Below the pieces are notes generated by a model. The model was not told the origin of the DNA and did no database searches. It saw only the letters and a program-made list of their open reading frames with translations. The translations under genes and the position numbers were made by a program. From Dromiciops gliroides (taxonomy: Eukaryota; Chordata; Mammalia; Microbiotheria; Microbiotheriidae), in assembly GCF_019393635.1 (NCBI RefSeq), contig NC_057866.1, forward strand, positions 12,286,223 through 12,350,222: a stretch of 64,000 nucleotides of DNA, in the 5' to 3' direction. This document shows positions 38,501-50,080 of the stretch, piece after piece. The number at the start of each line of letters is the position of its first letter. The first letter of the stretch is position 1.

Positions 38501-41500
38501 AGATCCATGACGGAGACCAGGATGAACTCCCGGGCCTGGCTTATGATGCTGAGGATGGCCTGCAGGTCGGAAGTCCGGCCAGGGGCACACAGGGCTGCTG
38601 GGGAGCCCTGCAGCCACAAAAGCTCATTAATGTGGGGACAGGCCATGAGCATCAGGAGGTAGGGAAGGGGTCGGGAGAGGGAAAGCAAGGGGAATGGGGG
38701 AGGGGGCTCCTCACTGCCGCTATGGGGTCTGAAGGCTGGGTGTGGCCACCCAGGTCATTCTCCCCCAGCTTGCCTTCACAGTAAAGGATCGGTGTCCCCT
38801 CAAACAAGCAGGGTCCCCAAGTCATGGACCACCCCAACCCCCATGACCTTCACCTTCACACCAGCCTCTGGCCTCCCTTTCCATCTTTCCCAACCTTCAG
38901 CCCTTCAGTTAACCCTCCAGCCATCCTTGCCCATCCTAACCCTATTGATCCAGCCCAACCTTGGACAGCGCCGGCCACCCCACCTTCACTCTGAAGCTTG
39001 GGACAGAGACAGAGGAGGGCCCACCACCACCTGACATATTCTGTGCTCTCTCTGCATGAGACATTCAACCTCTAGCCTCCAGGCATTTGTACTGGCTGTG
39101 CCCACCACCTGGAGTGTTCTCCCTCCTTACCTGGTCTTGTGGACCCCATAGTGCTTTGAGGGGCCTTCTGCTCCTTCCTCTCCTTATGGGCCTCCAAGAA
39201 CCCACAGAAGTTAGGAAAAGGAGAGAAGGTTGAGGAGGGCACAGGAAGGTCAAGGAGCAGTGAAGAAGCACAACAGATGGGGGAGGAAGGCAGAGTTGAG
39301 GACTAGGGCACAACCTGCGGCTCTCTCTTTTGTCCCAGCTCCAGCCCAGGCTGCTCCTAGAGCTGGCTGACTTGCCATACCCCCAGGGCAAAACCTCATG
39401 TTAGACATGAAGAAGCTGGGGTCGAAGGAGAGTCAGCGACCTGCCCGGGATCACCCAGGTGTTAAGTATGGGGCACTTCAGTCCGGGACAAGCAGGACAA
39501 GCAAGGCAGAATCAAAGCTCCCAGAATGGCTGTGGGCCCTAGTGAGTCTCTTTGAAGCCTGGGGCAGCCTCTGGGGTGGGGCAGGGGAGGCGGGCATCTC
39601 ACCGAGAGATACACATCAGCTGAATGACCATCTAGTTGTAGGCGGATGGGCCGCTGGAGGCTGGAGCTGGCAGAGAATTGAGGGGGCCAGGGGGAGGGCA
39701 GGACGGCCCCGGGGCCTCCCAGGGCCTGATAGGTGTTGAAGATGGAGAGCAGGTCTTGGGCAACAGGGCTGCAGTTGTACAGTAGAGCCCCCAGTTCTTT
39801 GATCTGAATAGGGGGACAAGGGCTCTGGGCTTCCCAGGCCTGCCCAACTGGCCTGGCCCTCCCCCACCTCCCCTTCTGAAACCGCCTGTTCTTCCAAAGC
39901 CTCTGGTACTCATGCCCTGCCGTGCAGCACACCCCCTTCCCTGCCACCCTCCTACCTGGGTGAGAGCCCGCCAGTCCACGTTGGCACTGCCCACGTAGAT
40001 ATCCCGGCCATCCACCACCCAGAACTTGGAGTGGACGATGCCTCCGGTCAGCTGCTCCAGCTCTACCGGGGTCACCTCAGCTCCTGCTCAAAGCAGGAAA
40101 GGCAAGGGCTGGTCAGATCTCTTCCCGGCTCTCCCATTCCCTTCCATAGGCCAGTCTTCCCCCCGCCCCCCCCCACAAGGCTCACCGTGCTTGGCCAGCT
40201 CATCTGCGTCCATCTCAGAGGGCTGGGGGCTGTTCATGGCAAGGCGCAACCCCACACCCCGGCTGGGCAGGGACAACAGCTGATCAAAAATCTCTTGACC
40301 CTGTGGTCCCAAGGACAAAGATGGAAGATTCAGGGCAGTTCCTAGAAAGCCCTGCTCCCCCAGCTTGGCAGGTGCTCTTGCCAGGCCCTCAGCCTCATCC
40401 TACACCACTCTGGGCTGACCTGCTGAGAAAGGAATGGCTACTCCAAGGATCCCCTGGGTCTTCCTTCTGCTAGGGGGACCATTGCCCTTTCCCAACTTAG
40501 CGGTTCCATAAAGTAAGGCAGCCACAAGGACCCTCACCAGACCCACCGCCTTGCAGACACATTTCTTTTCTTTTTTTTTTTTTTTTGCCGGGCAATGGGG
40601 GTTAAGTGACTTGCCCAGGGTCACACAGCTAGTAAGTGTCTGAGGCTGGATTTGAACTCAGGTACTCCTGAATCCAGGGCCGGTGCTTTATCCATTGCGC
40701 CACCTAGCCGCCCCCCTTGCAGACACATTTCTAAAGAAGGTGGCAGAGCTGTGGCCCATTGCTAGGCCTGGACTCAAAGCCACACGGGATGCCGGGGGTA
40801 GCCCCTGGCATCCCAGGTGCCCTCTCAGCAGTTTTATGCCAGGCAGGCCATGGACATGGGCACCAAACAGGGTGGGCCCAGAGTAGGTGGGGAGGCAGCC
40901 AGACATCTGTCCTGGAGCATCCCACAAAAGTGACACCTGTCATGGGCAGACCCCCTGGGACAGAGAAGCAGCTGAGTCAAATGGCGGAGGGAGGCACTTT
41001 GGCCAAGGAGAAGGAGTGGGCAATGAGGAAAGGAAGGCCCCAGGAAGCACTGTTGGTAGCGTCTGCCCCTCCCCAGGGGTAGCAGGGAGTATCCCTGCTT
41101 CTTGGGAATGGGAGGGCCCTGAGTGGCCCTGGTGAGGGGGGAGAGGGCAGCCCAGGCCGCAGGGACCAGAATTCTTGTTCGATGTCTCTTGCCTGCACTA
41201 CTGGACAGTTTCCTAACTGGATTCTGGGAGTGTGGGCTTTCCTGACCCCAGATCATCCTTCACACAGCTGACAAAATGATCCCCAGAAAGCACCAATCTG
41301 TTCCAAGAGCCTTCAGTGGCTCCCTAGGACCTGTACATAAACAGGCAGACTCCTTGGCCTGGCATGGTGGCCAAGCTGCACCCAGAAGCCCTGTCCAGGC
41401 TGGCTGCAGACTCACTGTATGTGCCATCTCTCCAGTGACTGTGTTCACAGGCCGTGCATCCATACATGGTCCCTGGCCTCCTTCCAGGCCTGACTGAGGG

Positions 41501-44063
41501 GAAGTCCCTTCTGATTCCCCCAATTGTGAGGCCTCTCTTCTGCTCTGAATGATCCCCTGGATGAGGATGAATTGTGCCCCCCACCCACCCCAGGAGAACG
41601 TCACCTCCTTAAACAAGGCTGGTGCGAGTTTCCATTTTGTCTTGTGTAGCCCCTGACCTGCGCATAGTTGGTGTTTGATAAATGCTTGGTAGAAACTTCC
41701 TGGACTGGGTTTCATTCTCCCACTCATCCAGGGCTTCCCCTCCCAGGGAGAACAGAAACAAACCCTCAGCATTGAGGGAGGGAGCCCCAGGGTTTCCCTG
41801 GTAACAGGACATCTCTCAATCACTGAACCTTGCAAGAGGCAGCTGGGTAGAGCCGAAGGCCTGGAGTCAGGAAGGCCCCCAGTCAAATACAGCCTCAGAA
41901 ACTTCCTAGCTGGGCCCCCCTGGGAATCTGACCTCTGTCTAACTTAGTCTCCCCCACAGTTACATGGGGATAATAAGAGCACCCATCCCCGAGGGTTGTT
42001 GTAAGGACCAGACAAGATGTTTGCACCTGGCACATAGTAGGTGCTGTATAAATAGACACTTGTTCCTTTCCTCCCTCCCCCTTCCTCGGTCAGAGATGTG
42101 AGTCTGGTCCTGGCTGCCACTTAACCAGACATTCAGCCTCCAACTAGGGAGAAGGGAAGGGAACAAGCATTTATGAAGTGCCTACTATGTGATAAGTTCA
42201 TCACAACCCTGTGAAGTAGGTGAGGAAACCGAGGTGGACAAAGGTGAAATGTCTTCCCTGAGGTCACCCAGCTAATAAGTATCTATGGCAGGGTTTGAAC
42301 TCAGGGCTTCTTGACTCTTTCCAGGTCTAGCCCTGAATAAGTCATGTAACCTTGAGGTCTCTTGGCCTCTTCACCTGTCAGAGGGGTTAATAATCACTGC
42401 CCCTGCCTATCTCCCAGAGCCATTGTAAGGACCTTCATGTGAACCTGGAGGTGACCAACAACATGGGGCAGATCAAGAGGAAGTGAGTGGCTTCAAGGGG
42501 AGGAGATGGAAGAGAGAGCAGTGACCTGGCAAGGACAGGGAGGAGACCTGAGCCCAGAATGTGGGAGAGCCAAGCTGGGAACTCGACGGGGAAAGCAGAG
42601 GCCAGGCAGCATCAAACCCTCCTGAGAGGAGACTGGTCTAGAGAGGGTGGAGGCTGGCAGCCGGACACCAAGGCCAGGCTGGAAAGAGGCAGCAATGGCC
42701 TGAGCCAGAAGGAGGGATGGTGGTGCCCTGGCCCAGATGCTCAGGAGCCCCACTCCTTCCTGGCCAATCAGACTGAGCACCCCTGCTTTCTCTGGGACCA
42801 ATTTCTGACCTGCCAGTCAGAGGGGTGGTCACTGACAGTGGCTCTAGACCTTAGAGTGACGTTGTAGGCTGCAATATCCACATGGCTCTGGGCTCTGTCG
42901 ATGAGATTTAGCCAGGCCTGATGGGTGGAGATGTGCTGGGGACTGGCTGGCCCAAAGCTCATCCCCTCAGGTATGCTCTCAGCCAGCACCAACCTGGAGG
43001 GAGAGCAGAGATGGGGAGAGGGGGAGGACAAAGACAGTCCTCCTTCCCCCCCAGCTGTCACACCTTCCCTTCTCTGCCTTTGCCACCCACCGAGGCCTCC
43101 CCACCTTCCCAACTGCCTCCTTCCACACGTGTGACCCACAGTCCCACTCCCTGGCCTTCTCGAACTTGAAACTCCCCCCCACAGCCTCCATGTGACAGCC
43201 CTAACTGGGCTGCCTGCTGTCTTCTGCACAGGACAGGTCATCACCCACCCCTGTCCCTTCATATCTAGGGATCAATCACCACATCGGAAAGCAACCACCC
43301 AGTCATAGACCTAGAGCCAACCTGGAGGCCACAGGCCTCAAGGCTAGCTCCTTCATTTGATGGGTGAGGAAACTGAGGCCCACAAAGGTAGAAGAGTGTC
43401 AGAGGCAGAATTCAAACCCAGGTTTTCCCGACTCTGAGTCCAATACCCTGTCTACTACTTGGAAGTGGCTCAGTGATGCAGTGCACAGAGCACTGAGCCT
43501 GGAGCCTCAGACACTTCCTAGCTGGATGACCCTGGGCAAGTCACATAACCTTCATTTGCCTCAGTTTCCCCATCTATAAAACAGGAAGAACCACAGCACC
43601 TGCTTCCCCAGGTTGAGGATCCAACGAGACAACATTTGTAAAGTGATTAGCACAACATCTGCCACATAGCAGGTGCTTCATAAATACTCATTCTCTTCCT
43701 TCCCCTGAATTATCTTGTCTGGAATTCCCCCTTGTTCCCATCATCCTCTGCTTTTAAAGATCTGTGTCATGTACCATCCTCTCCATTCCCCCAGGAGACT
43801 AGGAGACCCTGGAAGGCAGCAAGTACCATCTGGCATCTTCAGCAGGCACTCCTTTTATGCTTTTGAACTGACTTGTATCCCCCTCCACAAGAGGCTCCTC
43901 ACCTGCAGGCCGCTCCGCTCTCCTTGGCCGCTGCCTGCTCTTCCTCCCCCTCCCAACGGGGCCATGGCACCGCTGATGTCCAGAATCCCCAGGCCGCTGC
44001 TCCCAGAAGCAGCAGGATGAGGGTGGGAAGCAGGAGTCGGCTGGTCTGGGGATGATGGAACAG
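35549..44063 (-). CDS. PLD3/PLD4-type phospholipase D-fold protein (likely 5' exonuclease), first exon not found
   Basis: Nine exons on the minus strand: 43903-44063, 42810-42993, 40186-40300, 39956-40083, 39603-39803, 38468-38607, 38055-38220, 36090-36189 and 35549-35787. All phases join without a break for 477 codons. The first visible exon has a type II membrane anchor ([20 protein letters not shown]). Then come [13 protein letters not shown] and the first HKD motif [18 protein letters not shown]. After [17 protein letters not shown] comes the second HKD motif [19 protein letters not shown], and last [11 protein letters not shown]. Both catalytic His/Lys pairs are kept, unlike PLD5. PLD3 and PLD4 are endolysosomal single-strand 5' exonucleases that limit nucleic-acid sensing; the same activity is inferred here. 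Similarity is strongest to PLD4, but PLD4 and PLD3 lie elsewhere in human, so this looks like a third paralogue. The cytosolic N-terminus lies upstream, unresolved. Confidence 0.9.
36620..36650. repeat. (TTTG)n microsatellite
   Basis: Five to six TTTG units in an intron of the PLD-like gene. Confidence 0.85.
37088..37300 (+). mobile_element. MIR/CORE-type SINE
   Basis: 'GGTGGCTCAGTGGATAGAGC' head, CORE phrase 'TTCCTCATCTGTATAATG' and 'TTTGTAAAGTGCTTTGCAAA' end. Old. Confidence 0.7.
37600..37852 (-). mobile_element. MAR1-type SINE
   Basis: Reverse copy with 'GGGGTTTTCTTGGCAGAGAT', 'GTTTGCCATGTCCTTCTCCA' and the head CCCCCTAGCTGCCCC. Confidence 0.85.
38830..39150 (+). mobile_element. Possible L2-clade LINE fragment in PLD-like intron
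   Basis: 'CCAGGCATTTGTACTGGCTG' and 'CCTGGAGTGTTCTCCCTCC' match the L2 C-terminal coding end. The start is unclear. Confidence 0.5.
40567..40713 (-). mobile_element. tRNA-derived SINE in PLD-like intron
   Basis: Reverse full-length copy; perfect target duplication CTTGCAGACACATTTCT at 40551 and 40717, so young. Confidence 0.95.
41835..42060 (+). mobile_element. MIR/CORE-type SINE
   Basis: 'GAGGCAGCTGGGTAGAGCCG' head and 'CCTGGCACATAGTAGGTGCT' end; old. Confidence 0.6.
42160..42330 (-). mobile_element. MIR-like SINE
   Basis: 'GCCTACTATGTGATAAG', 'GAAGTAGGTGAGGAAACCGAGG' and 'GGTCACCCAGCTAATAAGTA' mark a reverse MIR. Confidence 0.65.
43460..43690 (+). mobile_element. MIR/CORE-type SINE
   Basis: 'CTAGCTGGATGACCCTGGGC', 'TTGCCTCAGTTTCCCCATCT' and 'CACATAGCAGGTGCTTCATA'. 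Confidence 0.7.
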
Positions 44064-44218
44064 CTGTGGGGCACAGAGGAGCAGCCCAGTAGTGAGAGTC
44101 TCCCCAGAACCAGAGAGGACCCCTCCTGCCAGCCCCTGACCCAGTGACAGGCCACCTCTAGGCCTCAGCCTGAAAGAGACCACAGGACAAGGAAAAGGAC
44201 GTGTGTACAAAAGTACTT

Positions 44219-44387
44219 AGAGGGGCAGCTAGGTGGCGTAGTGGATAAAGCACCGGCCCTGGATTCAGGAGTACCTGAGTTCAAATCCGGTCTCAGACAC
44301 TTGACACTTACTAGCTGTGTGACCCTGGGCAAGTCACTTAACCCCCATTGCCCCGCAAAAAAAAATATTAAAAAATAAAAAATAAAA
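44219..44387 (+). mobile_element. tRNA-derived SINE
   Basis: Full-length copy with an A-rich tail; target site AAGTACTTAGAG at about 44210 and 44388. Confidence 0.95.
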
Positions 44388-44504
44388 AAGTACTTAGAGC
44401 AGCTCTTTTTGCCCCTCCCTTAGGAAACAAAGCACAAGGTAGTGTGGTGAAATAATGGAAGGTGCTGTCAAGGAAGGCTATTTCTCCATAAGAAATGAGG
44501 ATGG

Positions 44505-44657
44505 GGGCAGCTAGGTGGCGCAGTGGATAGAGCACCGGCCCTGGAGTCAGGAGGACCTGAGTTCAAATCCGGCCTCAGACACATAACACTTACTAGCTGT
44601 GTGACCCTGGGCAAGTCACTTAACCCCAATTGCCTCACTAAAAAAAAAAAAAAAAAA
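44505..44657 (+). mobile_element. tRNA-derived SINE, first of a same-site doublet
   Basis: Full-length, A18 tail. Target site AGAAATGAGGATGG at 44491-44504 and 44658-44671. Confidence 0.96.
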
Positions 44658-44671
44658 AGAAATGAGGATGG

Positions 44672-44831
44672 AGGCAGCTAGGTGGTGCCGTGGATAGAGC
44701 ACTGGCCCTGGAGTCAGGAGGACCTGAGTTCAAATTCGGCCTCAGACACTTGACACTTATTAGCTGTGTTACCCTGGGCAAGTCACTTAACCCCAACTGC
44801 CTCACCAAAAACAAAAACAAAAAACAAAACA
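44672..44831 (+). mobile_element. tRNA-derived SINE, second of a same-site doublet
   Basis: Follows directly on the second target copy, has a (CAAAAA)n tail and is followed by a third AGAAATGAGGATGG at 44832-44845. Confidence 0.96.
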
Positions 44832-45097
44832 AGAAATGAGGATGGTGAGAGTTCAGAGAAACCTGGGAAGACTTGTATGAACTGATGAAGAGGGAACCAG
44901 AGAGCAAATAACACAGTAACAACAATGCTGTTAAGAGAGAGCATTGAGAAGCCTTCAGAAGTCAGCTTGATGCAATGACCATCCAGTGGACTGAGGATGA
45001 AGCTGCCCACTCCTGACAGACCAGAGGGACAAGTAGTTTTGAACAAGGCAAATGTGGAAACTGATTTCTCTTGACCTGCACATTTGTTACAAGGGTT

Positions 45098-45116
45098 TTC
45101 TCTCTCTCTCCCCCCC

Positions 45117-45149
<33 letters not shown>

Positions 45150-45404
45150 CCCTTTCCTTCTCCCTCTCCCTCTCCCTCCCCTCCCTTTCTCTCTCTTTCT
45201 TTCTCTTTCTCTTTCTCTCTCTCCCTCTCTTCCTCTCTTTCTCTCCCTCTCTTTCTCTCCGTCTCTCTCTCTCCCTCTTTCTCTCTCTCCCTCCCTCTCT
45301 TTCTCTCTCCCTCCCCCTCTCTCCCTTTCTTTCTCTCTCCCTCTTTCTCCCTCCCCCTCTCTCTCTCTCCCTCCCTCCCTCTCTCTCCCTCTCTTTCTCT
45401 CTCT

Positions 45405-45486
<82 letters not shown>

Positions 45487-45490
45487 CCCC
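45098..45490. repeat. Long (CT)n polypyrimidine tract
   Basis: Nearly 390 bp of C and T only on the plus strand, with a pure (CT)n core at about 45414-45475. Long open frames across it in several phases are products of composition and are not genes. Confidence 0.97.
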
Positions 45491-46099
45491 GTCTCTGTCT
45501 CTCTGGTGGAGGGGTGGGTGGGAAGAAGAGAAAATAGATTTTTACTTGAACTTTAAACAGTAATGACATAAGATCCATGAAGGCAGGGGCTGTTTTATTT
45601 GGCCAGATGCCTGGAGGTGGGGCAGGGGGCAGGACCTGTGATTTTTTCCAGTTGGAGTATCTGCCTGTTTGGAGAGAGTTCCTGCAAGGAGTGGGTCAGC
45701 AGCTGTTGTGCTGTTACAATATTCAGGCCTGGCCTTGGGGGCCCAGAGAGGCCTCCCTGGCCACAGAAGGACTAGAGACCACGGTCTCCACTGTTCCACG
45801 CCAGTTGCACCAAACCATCTTTTGATTAAATGAATTTCATTTCCCACCAGCATGGGCCCAGCATGTTCTCTGAGGAAAGGGCCAGGCCAGGCATCTTCCA
45901 TCTGCCCAGCACAAGGGATCTCCCACCGCATGCTGCACCTTCACACCTGGTCATACCCTTGACATCCCAGTAAATGACCACCGTGGCTCTCCAGACGAGC
46001 CCCAAGCCGGATTCCTTGTTCCCGCCCCTCCCCACTCCCCCCTCTACCAGCCGAGCACAGTGCCCTCTGCAGCATCTTCCCTCCATCTCAGATCCTTCC

Positions 46100-47650
46100 T
46101 CTCTCACTTGTCCGTCATCTAGCTCTTCTTGAAACCAGGCCTTCTCCTGGTGATGCAGCCTCCCTGGTTGTGCTTTCTGGGATTGGCTGCACCCTCCCTC
46201 ATTCTCCTCGGCTCCCGGGCAGAGACCGAGGCGATGGAATGCTCCCTGCTCCCCCCGTCACTTCCGGGGTCTCTCCCTACCAGCACTGCTCAGTGACCTC
46301 TCTTCTTTGAGGTCCATGCTCTTCCTCTCTCACACCCCTGCTCCAGTCACTTTCTTTCCTCAATGAGTTTAGTCCTTGGCTCACAATTCTTCCCCCCAAC
46401 TCTTGCCCTCTTATGAGGGGACTTCAACATACATCTGGATTCCCCCTCAAAGATCCTCAACCTTCCCTCCTGCTACAAGCGACTGCCCACCTCAGCCACA
46501 CACCCAGATAGTCATACCCTCCGTCTTGCTCCACCCACAACTGGGCCACATCTACCTTCAACAATTCTGAAATCTCCTTATTCAACCCTCCGACTCATCT
46601 CTCCCTCTGCCTTCTCTCGCATAACCCTTCTTTGCATCCTAATCTAATCCCTCAACCCCTCAATCCTCTCCCAGGCCATGTCTCCGGCACTGGACACTCT
46701 TGCTTCTTCTCCCCATCTTGACTCCTTGGCAAACCAAGTCAATTCTACACCATGCCCCTCTCTTGAGTCACTCACCCCCTTATCATATAGATGATCCTGC
46801 CCATCCAAGACTCAGCCTTGGATAACTGGCACGCTCTTCCACGTGCAGTGGAATGAAGATGGAGCAAGTCACAGAACTGTCCTGACGGAGCTGAAGTTAC
46901 CAATTTCGGGTCCACGGCCTCCACTCTGCCCTTACTGCTGTTTGGCAATTGCCAGCACCTCCCTCAGCAACTCATTCCCCCACTGTCCTGGGCGGCTCTG
47001 TCAGACCTTCCCATCCTGCTACAACCCTCAGTTGAGGTCTTTGCCTCCTATCTGACAGAAAATAAATGGAGGTGAGCTCCCTCTCCTCCTCTCTTGCTCT
47101 CCCCTCCCATCCCCTCATCCCTGGTGGGTGGGTGGGCCTGCCTCCCGGCTCTCCCCACAATAGTCCATCCTTCCCTCTACTATCAAAAGGATATTCTTCA
47201 AGCACAGGCCCGATCCCTTCATTGCCTACTCAATAAACCTGGTGGCTCCGGTTGTCTCCAGGGTCAAATACAAAACCCTTCCCAGGCTCCTCACACCTCA
47301 CTCTGTACCCCGCACTCAGCCCAGTGGCCCACCACCCCCTCCCCCATGTTCCATCTCTCTGGCCCAGCATCCCCTCTGGCTCTCCCCCACGTCTGCAATG
47401 CTCTCCCCTGTCTCAGCTTAGCCAAAATCCCACCTTCTACAGGAAGCCTTCCGGGACCCCTCCTAATTCTAGCGCTGTAATTATTTCCAGTTTATCCCGT
47501 ATCTAGCTTGTTTTGTACATATTTATTTGTCTGTTGTCTCCCTCGTTAGACTGTAAGCTCCTTGAGGGCAGGGGCTGTCTTTTGCCTCTTTCTGTGTGCC
47601 TCACACTTGGCATAGTGCCAGGTGCATAGGAGGTACTTAATAAATGTGTA
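46100..47650 (+). mobile_element. L2-clade LINE with internal deletion
   Basis: 46400-46460 encodes an endonuclease-like strip ('GGGGACTTCAACATACATCT' is the GDFNIH motif region). 47180-47480 is the RT C-terminal end ('CTCAATAAACCTGGTGGCTC'), and 47540-47650 the tail ('CCTTGAGGGCAGGGGCTGTC', 'GGAGGTACTTAATAAATGTG'). The middle of ORF2, including the RT core, is missing. Decayed. Confidence 0.7.
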
Positions 47651-47651
47651 G

Positions 47652-47790
47652 GGGGGCACAGAGAGGTGGCACAGGGGATAGAGCACCGGCCCTGGATTCA
47701 GGAGGACCTGAGTTCAAATCCAGCCTCAGACACTTGACACTTACTAGCTGTGTGACCCTGGACCCTCACTGTCCTGCCCAAAAAATGTAT
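47652..47790 (+). mobile_element. tRNA-derived SINE at an L2 tail
   Basis: Copy starting GGGGGCACAGAGAGGTGGCAC, lacking the GCAAGTCACTTAACC step. Confidence 0.85.
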
Positions 47791-47941
47791 ATTAATTATC
47801 ATTACCATAACAAATAATAATAATGCTTATAATAGCAAACTTTTGCACAGTTTTTAAAGGTTTGCGAAGTTCTTTACCTATATTGTTTGAGCCTTACAAC
47901 AACCCCAGGAGGCAGGTATTATTTTACAATAAGGAAACTGA

Positions 47942-48102
47942 GGGGGCAGCTAGGTGGCACAGTGGATAAAGCACCAGCCCTGGAGTCAGGAGGACCTGAG
48001 TTCAAATTCAGCCTCAGACACTTGACACTTACTAGCTATGTGACCCTGGACAAGTCACTTAACCCCAACTGCCTCACCAAAAAAAAAGAAAAGAAAAAAA
48101 AA
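47942..48102 (+). mobile_element. tRNA-derived SINE inside a MIR
   Basis: Full-length; target site AAGGAAACTGAGG at 47931 and 48102 lies in the conserved MIR core. Confidence 0.94.
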
Positions 48103-48342
48103 GGAAACTGAGGCAGAGAGGTTAAGTGACTTGCATGGGTCATACAGCTAGCAAACTCAGGTCTTCCTGACTCCAAATATGGCCCAGAGGACATGTGGTT
48201 TCATAGTGTGGGTACCCACCTCTCTCCCCTTCCCTCTGCTGATGTCCATTACTTAGGAGAAAGAGTTACAGGATGTGACAATAGGCCTCTCCAAGCTTAG
48301 CCAGGCTGTCCATCCCTGGGACCACACATGAAGCTTTCTTTT

Positions 48343-48376
48343 GTTTGTTTGTTTGTTTGGCTTGGTTTGGGGGTGT

Positions 48377-48412
<36 letters not shown>

Positions 48413-48580
48413 TGTTTCTGTGTTTGTTTGTTTGGGGTTTTTTTCAGGGCATTGAGGGTTAAGTGACTTGCCCAGGGTCATATAGCTAGTAAGTGTCAAG
48501 TGTCTGAGGTCAGATTTGAACTCAGGTCCTCCTGACTCCAGAGCTGGTGCTCTATCCCCTGCAGTACCTAGCTGCTCCCC
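48343..48580 (-). mobile_element. tRNA-derived SINE with (GT)n/(TTTG)n tail
   Basis: Reverse copy at 48440-48580 preceded by TTTG and about 18 GT units grown from its tail; flanks CATGAAGCTTTCT and CATGAACCTTTCT. Confidence 0.88.
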
Positions 48581-48589
48581 ATGAACCTT

Positions 48590-48810
48590 TCTGAGGTTGG
48601 TCTGTGGTACAGTCACGTCTAACTCTTGTTTTCTTGGCAAAGATACTGGAGGGATTTGCCATTTCCCTCTTCAGTATGTCCCCATTTTACAGATGAGGTA
48701 AGTGACTTACTCAGGTCACACACCTAGGAAGTGTCTGAGGTGGGATTTGAACTCAGGAAGATTAGTCCAGACCTGGTGCTCTGCACTGTGGCATCACCTA
48801 GGGGCTCCTT
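48590..48810 (-). mobile_element. MAR1-type SINE
   Basis: Reverse copy: 'TTGTTTTCTTGGCAAAGATA', 'GATTTGCCATTTCCCTCTTC' and 'GTGGGATTTGAACTCAGG'. Confidence 0.8.
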
Positions 48811-49934
48811 TGAGCTTGGCAGACTATGTCAGAGCTTGGGCAGAGCCTTCACGAGTCCAGGGGTCCTTCCCTGCCAGTCCGCAGCTTGGGAGGAGGACTT
48901 CCCTGGAGCAATGATGGGAAGGGGAAGGGGCTCAGATGTCTTGCCCCATTTTCTCAGGGGGTTTCTTACCCTTTCATCCGAAGCCTCATGGTCACAGGTT
49001 GAGTGTAGCTTCCTATCTCCAAACTCTGACCCCTCTGGCCTACGCAGACGCAGGGATGGAGATCTGGGCTAGGAAAAGCGTGGAAAAGGAGGTGGTCAAG
49101 TATTAGGTTATGTTAAAATTTTATGGGTGAAGGACAGACACATGTCCCTGTTGTCCAAGAGACTCAAGAGGAAGGGATCTGGATGACAGATCAAAAATCC
49201 ATCCACACGCTCTGAAGAGCATCACAGAAAAACAAGCAGGAAGACCGAGGGGACAGTGGCGTCCACACCCAGTGTCCCTCAAGATTCCTGAGGACCTCAG
49301 AGACATCCTCTGACCACCATGGACAAGATGCCTTCTAGCCTTCACTCACAGAGTTCAAGTAAAGAGAAATCGGCTGCCTCTCGAGCAAAGGCACAGCTTC
49401 CTACTTTCTGACAGCTCTCATTGCCAGGAAGGTTTTCTTTACTCCAAATGCACAAACATTTAGGCAGTAGCTGCCATGGGCCAGTCCTGTGGCACGCAGA
49501 GTCTGCGGGGACATCCTAACTACAATGATCACTGAGTACATAATATACAGAAGGAAATACAAAGCAATGGGGGAGTGTGAAGAGAGCTGGGAGAGAAGGG
49601 GAAGACCTCAAAGGTGATAAGATTGACACTGGGGGAGACTGAAAGAAGGTTGTTAGCCAGCAGATAATGGTGGTTAACATTTAGATAGCACCTTCCTGGT
49701 TTGCAAAGCAATTTACAGATACTTTCTCACTTGAAAATGATAACAACCTTCGAGGCAGGTGGTCTTATCAACCTCATTTTACAGATAGGGAAACCCAGGT
49801 AAACAGAGGCTAAGTGACCCAGAGCTGTTAAGTGTGAGGCTGGAGCTGAACTCCGGTCTCCCTGACCCCAGTCCTGGCCCCAGCCCTGCATCTACCTCAT
49901 AAGCTAGATAATTCTCTTTAAAACCTTCCCATGG

Positions 49935-50080
49935 GGGCAGCTAGGTGGCACAGTGGATAAAGTACCGGCCCTGGATTCAGGAGTACCTGAGTTCAAATCC
50001 GGCCTCAGACACTTTACTAGCTGTGTGACCCTGGGCAAATCACTTAACCCCCATTGCCCTGCAAAAAAAAACAAAAAACC
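49935..50080 (+). mobile_element. tRNA-derived SINE
   Basis: Target site AAAACCTTCCCA at 49919 and 50085; A9-CAAAAAA tail. Confidence 0.94.

Larger units (their letters stand above)
44395..45060 (+). mobile_element. L1 ORF2-end fragment carrying the SINE doublet
   Basis: 44846-45000 reads 'GAGTTCAGAGAAACCTGGGA' and 'GACTTGTATGAACTGATGAA', the end of L1 ORF2. The part before the SINEs (44400-44490) fits the preceding L1 segment less clearly. Confidence 0.65.

Noticed and set aside
45052-45563. Long Ser/Leu-rich and Arg/Glu-rich open frames of about 160 codons in several frames
   Set aside because: They are products of the (CT)n tract, which lacks stops in most phases; no splice sites or conserved sequence.
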